From NCBI GenBank assembly GCA_025655575.1, contig JAHXIP010000001.1, positions 248,001 to 312,000 of the forward strand: a stretch of DNA of 64,000 nucleotides. The letters run 5' to 3'. Each line of letters begins with the position of its first letter. Position 1 is the stretch's first letter. The notes below the pieces were generated by a model that saw only the letters and a list, made by a program, of their open reading frames with translations, was not told where the DNA came from and did not search any database. This DNA comes from Candidatus Thiodiazotropha sp. (ex Monitilora ramsayi) (lineage in GTDB: Bacteria; Pseudomonadota; Gammaproteobacteria; Chromatiales; Chromatiaceae). Position numbers and translations under genes: made by a program. Below are positions 55,951-64,000 of this stretch, piece by piece.

Positions 55951-57570
55951 ATGAGCTTGAACATGCCTAAACCTGAAGCTGGCAATAAACCGACAAGACT
56001 GCCTTCCATTAGGGTCTATCTGATTTCGATGAATCTGGCCCTACTGCTGTTATTTACAGCGATCAGCCTCCTTTTCTGGCAACAGATTGGAGATTTTCAG
56101 GAAAGAAAACAGCAAGAAGATATCCAGGCAATGCATACTGCCATGCAGGCAAGCAGTGCTTCCTTGATGCGAAGTATGGTGTTGAGTGCCAACCAGGCGG
56201 TTGCGGGATACGATTTTAGTTTTCTCAACACGCTGATGCAGCAGGTAGCAGAGGGCGACGCAGAGATCCGTTTTTGCCAGGTGGCCAGTAAAGTGGGACT
56301 GGTGATTGCTCATAACGAACCTCATCAGGTTGGTATGGTACAGCAAGGTGGCATGGATAAGCGGGCGTTGGCGCTGATGGAGAGTGATTTTGCAGAGGCG
56401 GGACAGGGCTCGCCACCGATACATTTCCTCACCAGCACACCGGGTGCATCACAGTCCGGTGACCTGTTGGAAGCCGTAACACCCATTCACAACGGCCGTG
56501 AACTATGGGGCATTTTACGTTGTGGTTTTTCAACGGAACGCTTACAGCAACATATACAAACCCGTGAACAGGAATGGGATAAACAGCTACAGCAGACAAG
56601 GTTTTTTTACTTGTCTGTAGTGGGTGTTTTTATTTTACTCGGGTTTTCGGTGGCGCTGATTTTTACTCGGCGGTTGCTTAGGGTTATTCGTCAGTTAACG
56701 CTTGGTGTTGGCCAGGTATCCGAAGGCGATCTTGAGCACCGGTTAAATATACAGGATCTGGTATGTGCTGAGTTTGGCTCCCTGGCTCATTCCTTCGATA
56801 CCATGACGTATAATTTAGAAAATTCCCGCAGGCAGTTGGATGAACACAACCGCTCTCTGGAACTGAAAGTTGCAGAGCGCACCTTCGAGTTGGAACGCAG
56901 CAACAAGGAACTTGAGGCCTTCAATTATTCGGTTTCGCATGATCTGAGGGCGCCGCTGCGTAGTATTGACGGATTCAGCCAGGCATTGGCAGAGGATTAT
57001 CACAGTCAACTTGATGAGACAGGGCAAGATTACCTGAAGCGGGTACGGGCAGCGGCAAACCGTATGGGTAAACTGATCGATGACATGTTAAGGCTCTCTC
57101 GCCTGAGCCGGCAAGAGATGTCAATCAGCGATGTGAATATGACTGAACTGGCAGAGTCTGTATTGCATAAATTACAGGAGGGTGACCCGGCTCGCTCTGT
57201 GGCATGCAGTGTTGATTCTGGATTACATGCCAGAGGAGATGTTCACCTCTTAGGTATCGCATTGGATAACCTGATTGGAAATGCCTGGAAGTACAGTAGT
57301 CGCAAGGATCACGCGGAGATTGAAATAGGGCAAGCGCTACAAGATGAGCGCCGGGTTTTTTTCGTGCGAGACAATGGTGCAGGTTTCGATATGAAGTATG
57401 CCGATAAGCTGTTCGGTGCCTTCCAGCGCTTGCATAAGAGTTCAGAGTTTGAAGGTACGGGTATTGGGTTGGCAACAGTCGCGCGCATTGTTCATCGGCA
57501 TGGCGGTTCTATATGGGCAGAGTCAGAAGTGGGCAATGGGGCAACTTTCTACTTTGAGCTGCCGGAGTAG
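55951..57570 (+). CDS. Membrane sensor histidine kinase, HAMP-HisKA-HATPase
   Basis: 539 residues. TM1 (about 20-43), a periplasmic region of about 175 residues of single-Cache-like type, TM2 (218-239), HAMP (240-295), coiled coil, HisKA with His330 (SVSHDLRAPLRSID) and an HATPase with DNLIGNAWKYSS, DNGAGFDM and GTGIGLATV. The HisKA is of the phytochrome-like type that pairs with Rcp1-type regulators such as the one at 51375. It ends 7 bp before the PhnD-like gene, with which it is surely co-transcribed. Confidence 0.92.
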   Translation: MSLNMPKPEAGNKPTRLPSIRVYLISMNLALLLLFTAISLLFWQQIGDFQERKQQEDIQAMHTAMQASSASLMRSMVLSANQAVAGYDFSFLNTLMQQVAEGDAEIRFCQVASKVGLVIAHNEPHQVGMVQQGGMDKRALALMESDFAEAGQGSPPIHFLTSTPGASQSGDLLEAVTPIHNGRELWGILRCGFSTERLQQHIQTREQEWDKQLQQTRFFYLSVVGVFILLGFSVALIFTRRLLRVIRQLTLGVGQVSEGDLEHRLNIQDLVCAEFGSLAHSFDTMTYNLENSRRQLDEHNRSLELKVAERTFELERSNKELEAFNYSVSHDLRAPLRSIDGFSQALAEDYHSQLDETGQDYLKRVRAAANRMGKLIDDMLRLSRLSRQEMSISDVNMTELAESVLHKLQEGDPARSVACSVDSGLHARGDVHLLGIALDNLIGNAWKYSSRKDHAEIEIGQALQDERRVFFVRDNGAGFDMKYADKLFGAFQRLHKSSEFEGTGIGLATVARIVHRHGGSIWAESEVGNGATFYFELPE

Positions 57571-57577
57571 GCGGATT

Positions 57578-58369
57578 GTGAAATCAGGGGTCCATAATCT
57601 GATACGCGGTCTTTGTCTCTGTTTGCTTTTATTGGCAGGTCCGGCGTGTGCCGATACCACGCTTCGTTTCTACTATTTCAATCCTGACGCGCCTCAGCAT
57701 AATCTTGAACGACTGAAGAGAGATATGGAGACCTTGCTGGATAAGCTTGGGTTGGCGATTGAGTTTCAACCTTTTGCGCGTCTAACTGATTTTAATCTGG
57801 GAGTACACAAAGACCGTCCATCTTTTGTGTTTGTTCCCGATTGGTATTTACATACTTACGGTAAAGCGTTAAAGCTCAAACCACTACTACAAGCTGTTCG
57901 TGATCGTCGTCAAGACTATCACAAGCTGTTGATTTCAGCGCGACACTCATTCGAAGACCTAAAAGAATCTGATCGTATCTTGCTGGCGATGACCAGCTTG
58001 GGACCGGACTCTACGGGTATTCTCAACGGGATTTTTCCTGATGGAGAAGCGCTCAATATCAATAAGATCCGTATTGTTGAGGTGCCGAAGGATGCGGATG
58101 CGATTTTTGCTGCCGCGCTAAATCAAGTGGATGTTGCTTTAGTCTCTCAGGCCAGTCTGCTACATCTTCAGACAATCAATCCGCGATTGATCGATTCACT
58201 TCAGGTTTTGGGTAAATCCAAACCGCTGAATATGCCGGTGATTGGCTGCCTTGAAGATTCAGTCAACCCCGAGCAACAAACAATTTTTCGAAAATTCATG
58301 ACGTCAACAGGAAGCAGTCAAGTGATGCATGCACTTCGTATCGATGGATGGAGTGAACACAATGATTAA
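57578..58369 (+). CDS. PhnD-like periplasmic binding protein
   Basis: 263 residues from a GTG at 57578; the frame is open upstream but lies inside the kinase gene. Signal peptide (1-25: CLCLLLLAGPACA), then a type II binding-protein fold: TLRFYYFNPDAPQHNLERL, SFVFVPDWYLHTYGK, VPKDADAIFAAALNQVDVALVSQ. The class is known for phosphonate and phosphite binding, but the ligand residues cannot be read here. No permease or ATPase gene is adjacent. The stop overlaps the next gene by 8 bp. Confidence 0.82.
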   Translation: MKSGVHNLIRGLCLCLLLLAGPACADTTLRFYYFNPDAPQHNLERLKRDMETLLDKLGLAIEFQPFARLTDFNLGVHKDRPSFVFVPDWYLHTYGKALKLKPLLQAVRDRRQDYHKLLISARHSFEDLKESDRILLAMTSLGPDSTGILNGIFPDGEALNINKIRIVEVPKDADAIFAAALNQVDVALVSQASLLHLQTINPRLIDSLQVLGKSKPLNMPVIGCLEDSVNPEQQTIFRKFMTSTGSSQVMHALRIDGWSEHND

Positions 58370-59285
58370 GCTATTACAGCTGTTGATCATGCTGTTTCTT
58401 GCCAGCCCCGCCTGGTCTGCAGAAGGTCCGGTGATTGTGTTGCTATCCGATACTGAAGTTGCCTACGAGCAACCACTGGTGCAATTCAAGACGAAGTTAA
58501 AGCAAGATGTGTTGGTTTATAACCTTCGTGGTGATATCAAAAGAGCACCCGAACTGATGCATCAGATCATGAAAAAAGAACCGGCGTTGATTCTGGCGCT
58601 GGGAGCGAAAGCTGCCTACTTCGCCAAGGCGGCCACTGCATCGAGACAAGAGGTGCCGGTTATTTTTGCCATGGTGCTTAATTGGCAGCGTTATAAGCTT
58701 ATGCAGGGACACACGAATATTGCAGGGATCGATTCTGATGTTTCATCGGGTACCCAGCTACTTTCACTCAACCTCCTGTTTCCCGGGGTCAAGCGGCTTG
58801 GGGTTTTCTATAGCAAGACACACAGTCTGTCGACTATCGATGAAGCTGTTAAGGCGTCTGAGCTCGTGGATATGGAAATTGTGGCCCGCCCAATTGATAG
58901 GGCCAAAGAACTCAAGCAGGCATACCGACGCCTTGCCGGAGAGGTTGATGCTATTTGGTTACCGACTGACCCGGTACTGTATACGATGGAGAATATTCAT
59001 TGGCTTAAGCGACAATGCCTCAAAGATCGTCTTATTTGTATCGGTCAGTCCGATAATATTGTGCGATTGGGGATGTTACTGGCGGTAAATCCGGATATAC
59101 CGAGTATTGGATCTCAGGCCGCAGTGATAGCCGAGGAAATTCTGTACCATGGCGCCAGTCCGGAAGCGATCGGTGTCCAGGATCCTCTCGGAACAAGGCT
59201 AACCGTGAATGCCGGGACGGCGAAGAAAATCGGCCTTACCTTAGCTGAAGGTGTATTGCAGATGGCTGATGAGGTGATTGAATAG
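58362..59285 (+). CDS. ABC-type substrate-binding protein, TrpX-like (ABC_sub_bind)
   Basis: 307 residues from ATG 58362, which lies inside the end of the PhnD-like gene. Signal peptide (1-20, ASPAWSA), then two lobes: IVLLSDTEVAYEQPLVQF, ILALGAKAAYFAKAAT, VPVIFAMVLNW, GTQLLSLNLLFPGVKRLGV. The lobes match the ABC_sub_bind family, which binds small aromatic/amine-type ligands in known cases. With no transporter genes nearby, it may present ligand to the kinase. Last gene of the kinase operon. Confidence 0.82.
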   Translation: MIKLLQLLIMLFLASPAWSAEGPVIVLLSDTEVAYEQPLVQFKTKLKQDVLVYNLRGDIKRAPELMHQIMKKEPALILALGAKAAYFAKAATASRQEVPVIFAMVLNWQRYKLMQGHTNIAGIDSDVSSGTQLLSLNLLFPGVKRLGVFYSKTHSLSTIDEAVKASELVDMEIVARPIDRAKELKQAYRRLAGEVDAIWLPTDPVLYTMENIHWLKRQCLKDRLICIGQSDNIVRLGMLLAVNPDIPSIGSQAAVIAEEILYHGASPEAIGVQDPLGTRLTVNAGTAKKIGLTLAEGVLQMADEVIE

Positions 59286-59329
59286 TCATAGTCGGATAAC
59301 AATATTTGTATCGGGCAATCTGGGAAATA

Positions 59330-60148
59330 TTATGCGGCATTTCTCAGCTTGGCGATGATCGGAGGGGTTTCCGGCAGGGTATCCCGCCACAGTCGAAATG
59401 ATTCTGCAGCCTGTTCCACCAGCATACCCAAACCATCCAGTGAACGCGCGGCCCGATGCTCGCGCCCCCATTGCTGAAAGGCAGTGTCATGCTTGCCGTA
59501 TAGCATGTCATAGCACCAACCGCCCTTTACCAGTGCATCATCGGGAATCGCGGGTGTCTTGCCCTCAAGGCCAGCGGCCGTGGCATTGATGATGAGATCG
59601 AACTGCATCCCTTCCAACTCATCGAAGCCACAACCGGCAACCTGGCCGAGGTGTGTCAATCCATTGGCCAATGAGTAGGCTTTGCTTGCTGTTCGGTTGG
59701 CGATGATGATTCGTCTGGGATTTTGTTCCAATAGTGGACGCATAACGCCGCGTACGGCACCGCCGGCACCCAGCATGAGAATGCTTTTGCCGGCCATACG
59801 GAAGCCCTGGTTCACTGTCAGGTCCCTTACCAGACCGATACCGTCGGTGTTGTCTCCTCGTAGCTGGTTGTTATCCAGCCGGATCAGCGTATTCACCGCA
59901 CCGGCCGTATGGGCGCGCGGACTGAGCTCATCCGCCAGGCGCCAGGCCTGCTCCTTGAAGGGTACGGTGATGTTGAGACCTTGTCCCCCCTCTGCGATGA
60001 AGCGTCGTACGTCCCCTTCAAAATCATCTAGATTACCGAGCAGTCGGACATACTCGATATCCTCTCCCGTCTGCTGGGCGAAGGCGGTATGTATCTCTGG
60101 GGATTTACTGTGTTCGATGGGGTTGCCAATGACGGCGTATTTGTCCAT
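59330..60148 (-). CDS. aroE: Shikimate dehydrogenase
   Basis: 272 residues from ATG 60148, chosen since AAAGG lies 7 nt upstream; an in-frame ATG at 60166 is the alternative. Reduces 3-dehydroshikimate with NADPH in aromatic synthesis. Substrate site IGNPIEHSKSPEIH, catalytic Lys in TVPFKEQAWRLAD, AVNTLIR, DNTDGIG and the Rossmann LMLGAGGAVRGV are all present. Length is normal (E. coli 272). Confidence 0.97.
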   Translation of the reverse strand: MDKYAVIGNPIEHSKSPEIHTAFAQQTGEDIEYVRLLGNLDDFEGDVRRFIAEGGQGLNITVPFKEQAWRLADELSPRAHTAGAVNTLIRLDNNQLRGDNTDGIGLVRDLTVNQGFRMAGKSILMLGAGGAVRGVMRPLLEQNPRRIIIANRTASKAYSLANGLTHLGQVAGCGFDELEGMQFDLIINATAAGLEGKTPAIPDDALVKGGWCYDMLYGKHDTAFQQWGREHRAARSLDGLGMLVEQAAESFRLWRDTLPETPPIIAKLRNAA

Positions 60149-60277
60149 ATCGGGCCTTTGGTTCATAACGATGTGGGATGGCTGGGTCTGATGGGGACTA
60201 CTGATAATTCAGAGTCAGTTATGAGTTTTTAGTATTGAGTTGGATGTGTTCGCTTCGCTCACGGTTGGTTAATTTCC

Positions 60278-60294
60278 CTCTCCCTGAGGGAGAG
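60278..60294. repeat. CTCTCCCT G AGGGAGAG palindrome
   Basis: Eight-bp arms and a single-base centre. This resembles dispersed extragenic palindromes of the CCCTCTCCC/GGGAGAGGG type. It is in the gap between aroE and hemB, 53 bp before the tandem heptamer repeat. No T-run, so not a terminator. Confidence 0.55.
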
Positions 60295-60346
60295 AGAAAG
60301 AAATTACTCTGAATTGCCTAAGTAGTATTAGAGGCTAGACTGGTGG

Positions 60347-60400
60347 AAAACTCAAAACTCAAAACTCAAAACTCAAAACTCAAAACTCAAAACTCAAAAC

Positions 60401-60402
<2 letters not shown>
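60347..60402. repeat. Tandem heptanucleotide repeat, eight copies of AAAACTC
   Basis: Eight uninterrupted 7-bp units (56 bp). Its right end touches the hemB stop codon: TGA of hemB is the complement of 60401-60403. On the hemB strand the unit reads GAGTTTT, so the stop is followed directly by the array. Unit number could vary between strains. Confidence 0.95.
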
Positions 60403-61495
<1,093 letters not shown>

Positions 61496-61497
61496 TC

Positions 61498-61878
61498 ATG
61501 AGTCAAAAACCCAAAACTTCCCCTTATATCTATGATGTGGAAGAGGCGAACTATGACGAAAAGGTCATCCAGGCTTCCCGGCAGCAGCCTGTCCTGGTCG
61601 ATTTTTGGGCCGAGTGGTGCGCCCCCTGTCTCTCGCTATCTCCGGCCCTGGAGCGGGTGATTGATGAGATGGAGGGCTTGCTGCTGCTGGCCAAGGTGGA
61701 GGTCGATGACAACATGCGACTGGCAGGGCACTATCGTTTGCGCGGGTTTCCCACGGTCATTCTTTTCGTCGATGGAGAGGAGACCGGGCGTTTTCATGGC
61801 TCCCGTGCCAGCCACTGGCTCAGAGAGTGGATTGAAGAGCATCTGGGGGACTACCTGAGTCATGCCAGCCAGGGATGA
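61498..61878 (+). CDS. Thioredoxin-like protein
   Basis: 126 residues. Thioredoxin fold with active site WCAPC (Cys41 and Cys44) in PVLVDFWAEWCAPCLSLSP and the cis-Pro region GFPTVILFVDG (Pro present). No signal peptide, so cytosolic reductant or chaperone-like role. Slightly longer than thioredoxin 1 (109), with an N-terminal extension. ATG at 61498; divergent from hemB. Confidence 0.92.
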   Translation: MSQKPKTSPYIYDVEEANYDEKVIQASRQQPVLVDFWAEWCAPCLSLSPALERVIDEMEGLLLLAKVEVDDNMRLAGHYRLRGFPTVILFVDGEETGRFHGSRASHWLREWIEEHLGDYLSHASQG

Positions 61879-61971
61879 AACTGGGTTCCCACGAGTATTT
61901 TCACCGGCCTTGTAGCATAGAGAAAACATCCATGGCTACGAGGATCTTAAATTAATTAGTATAATCAACTG

Positions 61972-62130
61972 GTTACGCTTGCTTCCTGTTTTCTGAAAAT
62001 ACGAAAATAATGATTAAAGATTATGCCGGAGCTGCCGCCATCATGAATAACAGGCAGTAATTGATTTCGATCCTCCTCCGGCGCTAAAACAAGCGCTTTA
62101 AGCCCATCCCTCCCCGGGTGGGCTTTTTTT
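61972..62130 (+). ncRNA. Candidate small RNA (structured intergenic transcript)
   Basis: A TATAAT at 61960-61965 could start a transcript near 61972, although the -35 region is poor. Downstream, GCCGGAG (62025-62031) pairs with CTCCGGC (62076-62082); GCGCT (62081-62085) pairs with AGCGC (62092-62096); and an intrinsic terminator ends it. The first two stems share bases and would exclude each other. No open reading frame of note. This could also be only a long 3' region of the thioredoxin gene. Confidence 0.35.
62101..62130 (+). terminator. Intrinsic terminator
   Basis: AGCCCA (62101-62106) pairs with TGGGCT (62119-62124), with inner CCC/GGG pairing, and a run of seven T ends it. It may end the thioredoxin-like transcript or the candidate small RNA. 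It lies just before the convergent tsaC end. Confidence 0.9.
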
Positions 62131-62751
62131 CTACCCTCTCAGTATTTTACCGCTCAGCGCATCCCGTATGGGCGTGGGTTTGCTGAGCCCCCCTGTTTTG
62201 CCGTGGACAATCCAATCGACCCCATCTCCACAACGTAATCTGACCTGAAGGGGGGTTCGTGCGGGTTGACGGCGACTCAAGTTCGCACTGGTGGAGACCA
62301 GCGGCATACCGGCGGCTCGACAAAGTGCTGCAGCTATGGGGTGGTTGGTGACGCGCATTGCCAGTGTGGTATGGCGGCCGGTCAGCCAGAAGGGGGTATT
62401 CTCAGCGGCTGGAAGCAACCAGGTGACAGCACCAGGCCAATGTGACAATACATGATCCAGTGTCTCCTGAGGCAGGCTTCCGACGAAGGGTTTTAGGCGA
62501 TCGAAATTATCCGCGATCAGTATCATGCCTTTCTCCACCGGGCGTTGTTTGAGTGCCAGGAGTCTGAATACCGCTGCTTCGTCATAGGGATTACAACCCA
62601 GGCCGAAGACGGCTTCGGTGGGGTAGGCGACAATCGCCCCCAGCCGTAACAGGCGGGCGGCTGTTCTCAGATTCCAGGGGTGTATGGGTGCTCTCAACAC
62701 GTCGTATCGTTTGTGGGGAATGGCTGTGGGAGATCGGGGGACCGCCTGCAT
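62131..62751 (-). CDS. tsaC: Threonylcarbamoyl-AMP synthase (Sua5/YciO/YrdC)
   Basis: 206 residues from ATG 62751; upstream in-frame ATG at 62772 and others are possible, and no clear ribosome site decides. Makes threonylcarbamoyl-AMP for t6A37 in tRNA. TEAVFGLGCNP, KQRPVEKGMILIADN, FWPGAVT-type (LSHWPGAVTWLLPA) and STSANLS motifs are present. Matches E. coli TsaC (190). Convergent on the terminator at 62101-62130. Confidence 0.9.
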   Translation of the reverse strand: MQAVPRSPTAIPHKRYDVLRAPIHPWNLRTAARLLRLGAIVAYPTEAVFGLGCNPYDEAAVFRLLALKQRPVEKGMILIADNFDRLKPFVGSLPQETLDHVLSHWPGAVTWLLPAAENTPFWLTGRHTTLAMRVTNHPIAAALCRAAGMPLVSTSANLSRRQPARTPLQVRLRCGDGVDWIVHGKTGGLSKPTPIRDALSGKILRG

Positions 62752-62940
62752 AGAAGCACCCGCCCATCTCATGCATGATTGAATGATACACCTAAAGAGT
62801 GTCGGATTGCCTCTATCACTACATGCCATTTATCGTCCACTTCGGCAGTTATTGCAGTATTATCCTGTCGTGGTTTATGGAATAGTTGTAGCCTGCCCAA
62901 TGCTGGAAGCGTGCGGCGTCAACGATGATCTGGAACTTGT

Positions 62941-64000
62941 ATGTGGAAGAGACAATACAGCATCTATCTCCTTTTCTGTCTGAGCCTGAGCTGGACATTG
63001 GCGAATTCGGCTCAGATCTCTCGTTACAATGTGGCTGAAAAGGCTTGGCTCAACAGCCATCAGGTTCTTCGGGTAGGTGTCGTTGAACAGACACCCCCAA
63101 TTCTCTTTTATGCCGGTGGCTCCCATCCCAAAGGACTGGTGGCAGATTATCTGCGCGCACTCGCGATACATCTCGGTCTGCAACTCGAGATTATCCGGTT
63201 TTCCGATCAATCTTCGTTGGCGAGCGCTTTGCGTGGTGCCGAGGTGGATGCGATTGGTACCGCAGTTATTGGGGGGGATCGACGTAAGCAGTGGTTATAT
63301 ACGCGCCCCTATCTAAGTTTGTCGGTCGGACTTTTTGGCAACCAGCAGATCCCAAGCCGCGGGCTTAAGGGGTTGGGGGGTAAAGCCGTTGCTGTAGTGA
63401 GAGGTAGCGTCTGGGAGAAGGCACTGACATCGATGGCGCCAGGGGTAATACCCGTACCCCTTCCAAGCGTTGAGGCGGCATTGAGAAGTGTTGCTGAGGG
63501 TGGCGCCTTCACCTATCTGGGAGATACAGCAAGCGTTACCCAATTGCTCCAGCAAGTTGAGATTGATGATATCGAGGAGCAGCAGCGACTCAATCTGACA
63601 TTCGATATATCCTTGGCCACCCTGGAACAGCAACCAGAACTGCAGAGCCTGATACAAAAGGGTATTGACCGTATCGGCAATGAAGAGTTACAGGCGATTT
63701 GGCATCGTTGGCCGAGAGTGGAGAGGCCGGAGAACTATAAAGAGCAAATCCCGACCTGGCTGATATTGACACCGCTGGCTTTGGCCTGGACGGTCTTTAT
63801 CGGCTGGGTTGTTCGCCGACACACGGTTCAGCAGCAGACACATCGCCATGGCCGGCTTAAGCAGGCGATACGCCGATTGCAAAAGCGGGAAAGACACTTG
63901 AAGGAAAAGCTGCTGAGGCTGAAGCGGAAGACGCTGAGTTATCGTAAAGCCTCTCGTTTCCACCGGCAGCGGTTGGGTTTATTGGAGCACGTCATGCCGA
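62941..64000 (+). CDS. Membrane sensor with SBP_bac_3 periplasmic domain (3' end outside window)
   Basis: Open from ATG 62941 to the right edge, at least 353 residues, with no stop. Signal-like N-terminus (residues 1-22), a periplasmic amino-acid-binding type domain (SHQVLRVGVVEQTPPILFYA; SDQSSLASALRGAEVDAIGT; LTFDISLATLEQQPELQSLI), then TM near 280-300 (WLILTPLALAWTVFIGWVV) and a coiled coil. The layout is that of BvgS/EvgS-type sensors or diguanylate cyclases; the output domain is off the window. The ATG has no strong ribosome site. Confidence 0.85.
   Translation, partial: MWKRQYSIYLLFCLSLSWTLANSAQISRYNVAEKAWLNSHQVLRVGVVEQTPPILFYAGGSHPKGLVADYLRALAIHLGLQLEIIRFSDQSSLASALRGAEVDAIGTAVIGGDRRKQWLYTRPYLSLSVGLFGNQQIPSRGLKGLGGKAVAVVRGSVWEKALTSMAPGVIPVPLPSVEAALRSVAEGGAFTYLGDTASVTQLLQQVEIDDIEEQQRLNLTFDISLATLEQQPELQSLIQKGIDRIGNEELQAIWHRWPRVERPENYKEQIPTWLILTPLALAWTVFIGWVVRRHTVQQQTHRHGRLKQAIRRLQKRERHLKEKLLRLKRKTLSYRKASRFHRQRLGLLEHVMP

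Noticed and set aside
57398..57577. Upstream extension of the PhnD-like gene
   Set aside because: It lies within the 3' end of the kinase gene in another frame; the signal peptide starts at GTG 57578.

Overview
The window reads as one continuous stretch of a gammaproteobacterial chromosome. The evidence is the conserved order leuS-lptE-holA-...-nadD-rsfS, an outer-membrane toolkit (LptE, a TonB-dependent receptor, lipoproteins), a QmcA/NfeD pair and TtcA- and MetH-type enzymes. A PPi-type phosphofructokinase, a PEP-CTERM-associated TPR lipoprotein and a GlyGly-CTERM-like protein are reminiscent of sulfur-oxidising Chromatiales/Sedimenticola/Thiodiazotropha-like bacteria. That placement is inference: no rRNA or tRNA gene was recognised. 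No insertion sequence, prophage or CRISPR array was seen.

Layout. 1-4.1 kb: PPi-type phosphofructokinase (cut by the left edge), a small unknown, an adenylate kinase with a very long lysine-rich tail, and a YbeL-like zinc-ribbon protein. 4.1-13.6 kb: a globin-like protein, leuS, lptE, holA, an EF-hand protein facing a secreted retropepsin-like protease, then proA, nadD, rsfS and a WYL regulator. 13.8-17.8 kb: two unrelated phosphate transporters in tandem (PiT, then Na/Pi-PhoU) and two small genes. 18-22.8 kb: envelope and secreted proteins, namely a His-rich protein, a GlyGly-CTERM-like protein, a LEA14/WHy lipoprotein, a MACPF-like lipoprotein and a conserved small unknown. 22.9-32.5 kb: metH, a tail-anchored response regulator, msrA, a stand-alone Cache sensor, OsmC, an Fe-S uracil-DNA glycosylase, a small membrane protein and an MDR oxidoreductase.

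32.5-36.8 kb is a signalling block: a histidine kinase with a haem c-type sensor domain converges on two overlapping response-regulator genes, one with a degenerate HD domain and one with Glu at the phosphoacceptor site plus HDOD. 37-43.4 kb: NfeD/QmcA, a TtcA-family/CBS/permease operon, a lipoprotein hydrolase and two small genes. 43.5-51.1 kb: PrsT-like TPR lipoprotein, oligopeptidase A, CNP1-like protein, GIDE-domain protein with LemA, and a gamma-carbonic anhydrase.

51.3-59.3 kb is the strongest candidate for an integrated, poorly described system: receiver protein, REC-GGDEF-EAL protein, TonB-dependent receptor, histidine kinase, and PhnD-like and TrpX-like binding proteins, with no ABC permease or ATPase. 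This suggests ligand sensing rather than import. 59.3-64 kb: aroE, a heptanucleotide tandem repeat touching the hemB stop, hemB, a thioredoxin-like protein, a possible small RNA, tsaC, and the start of a sensor protein cut by the right edge.
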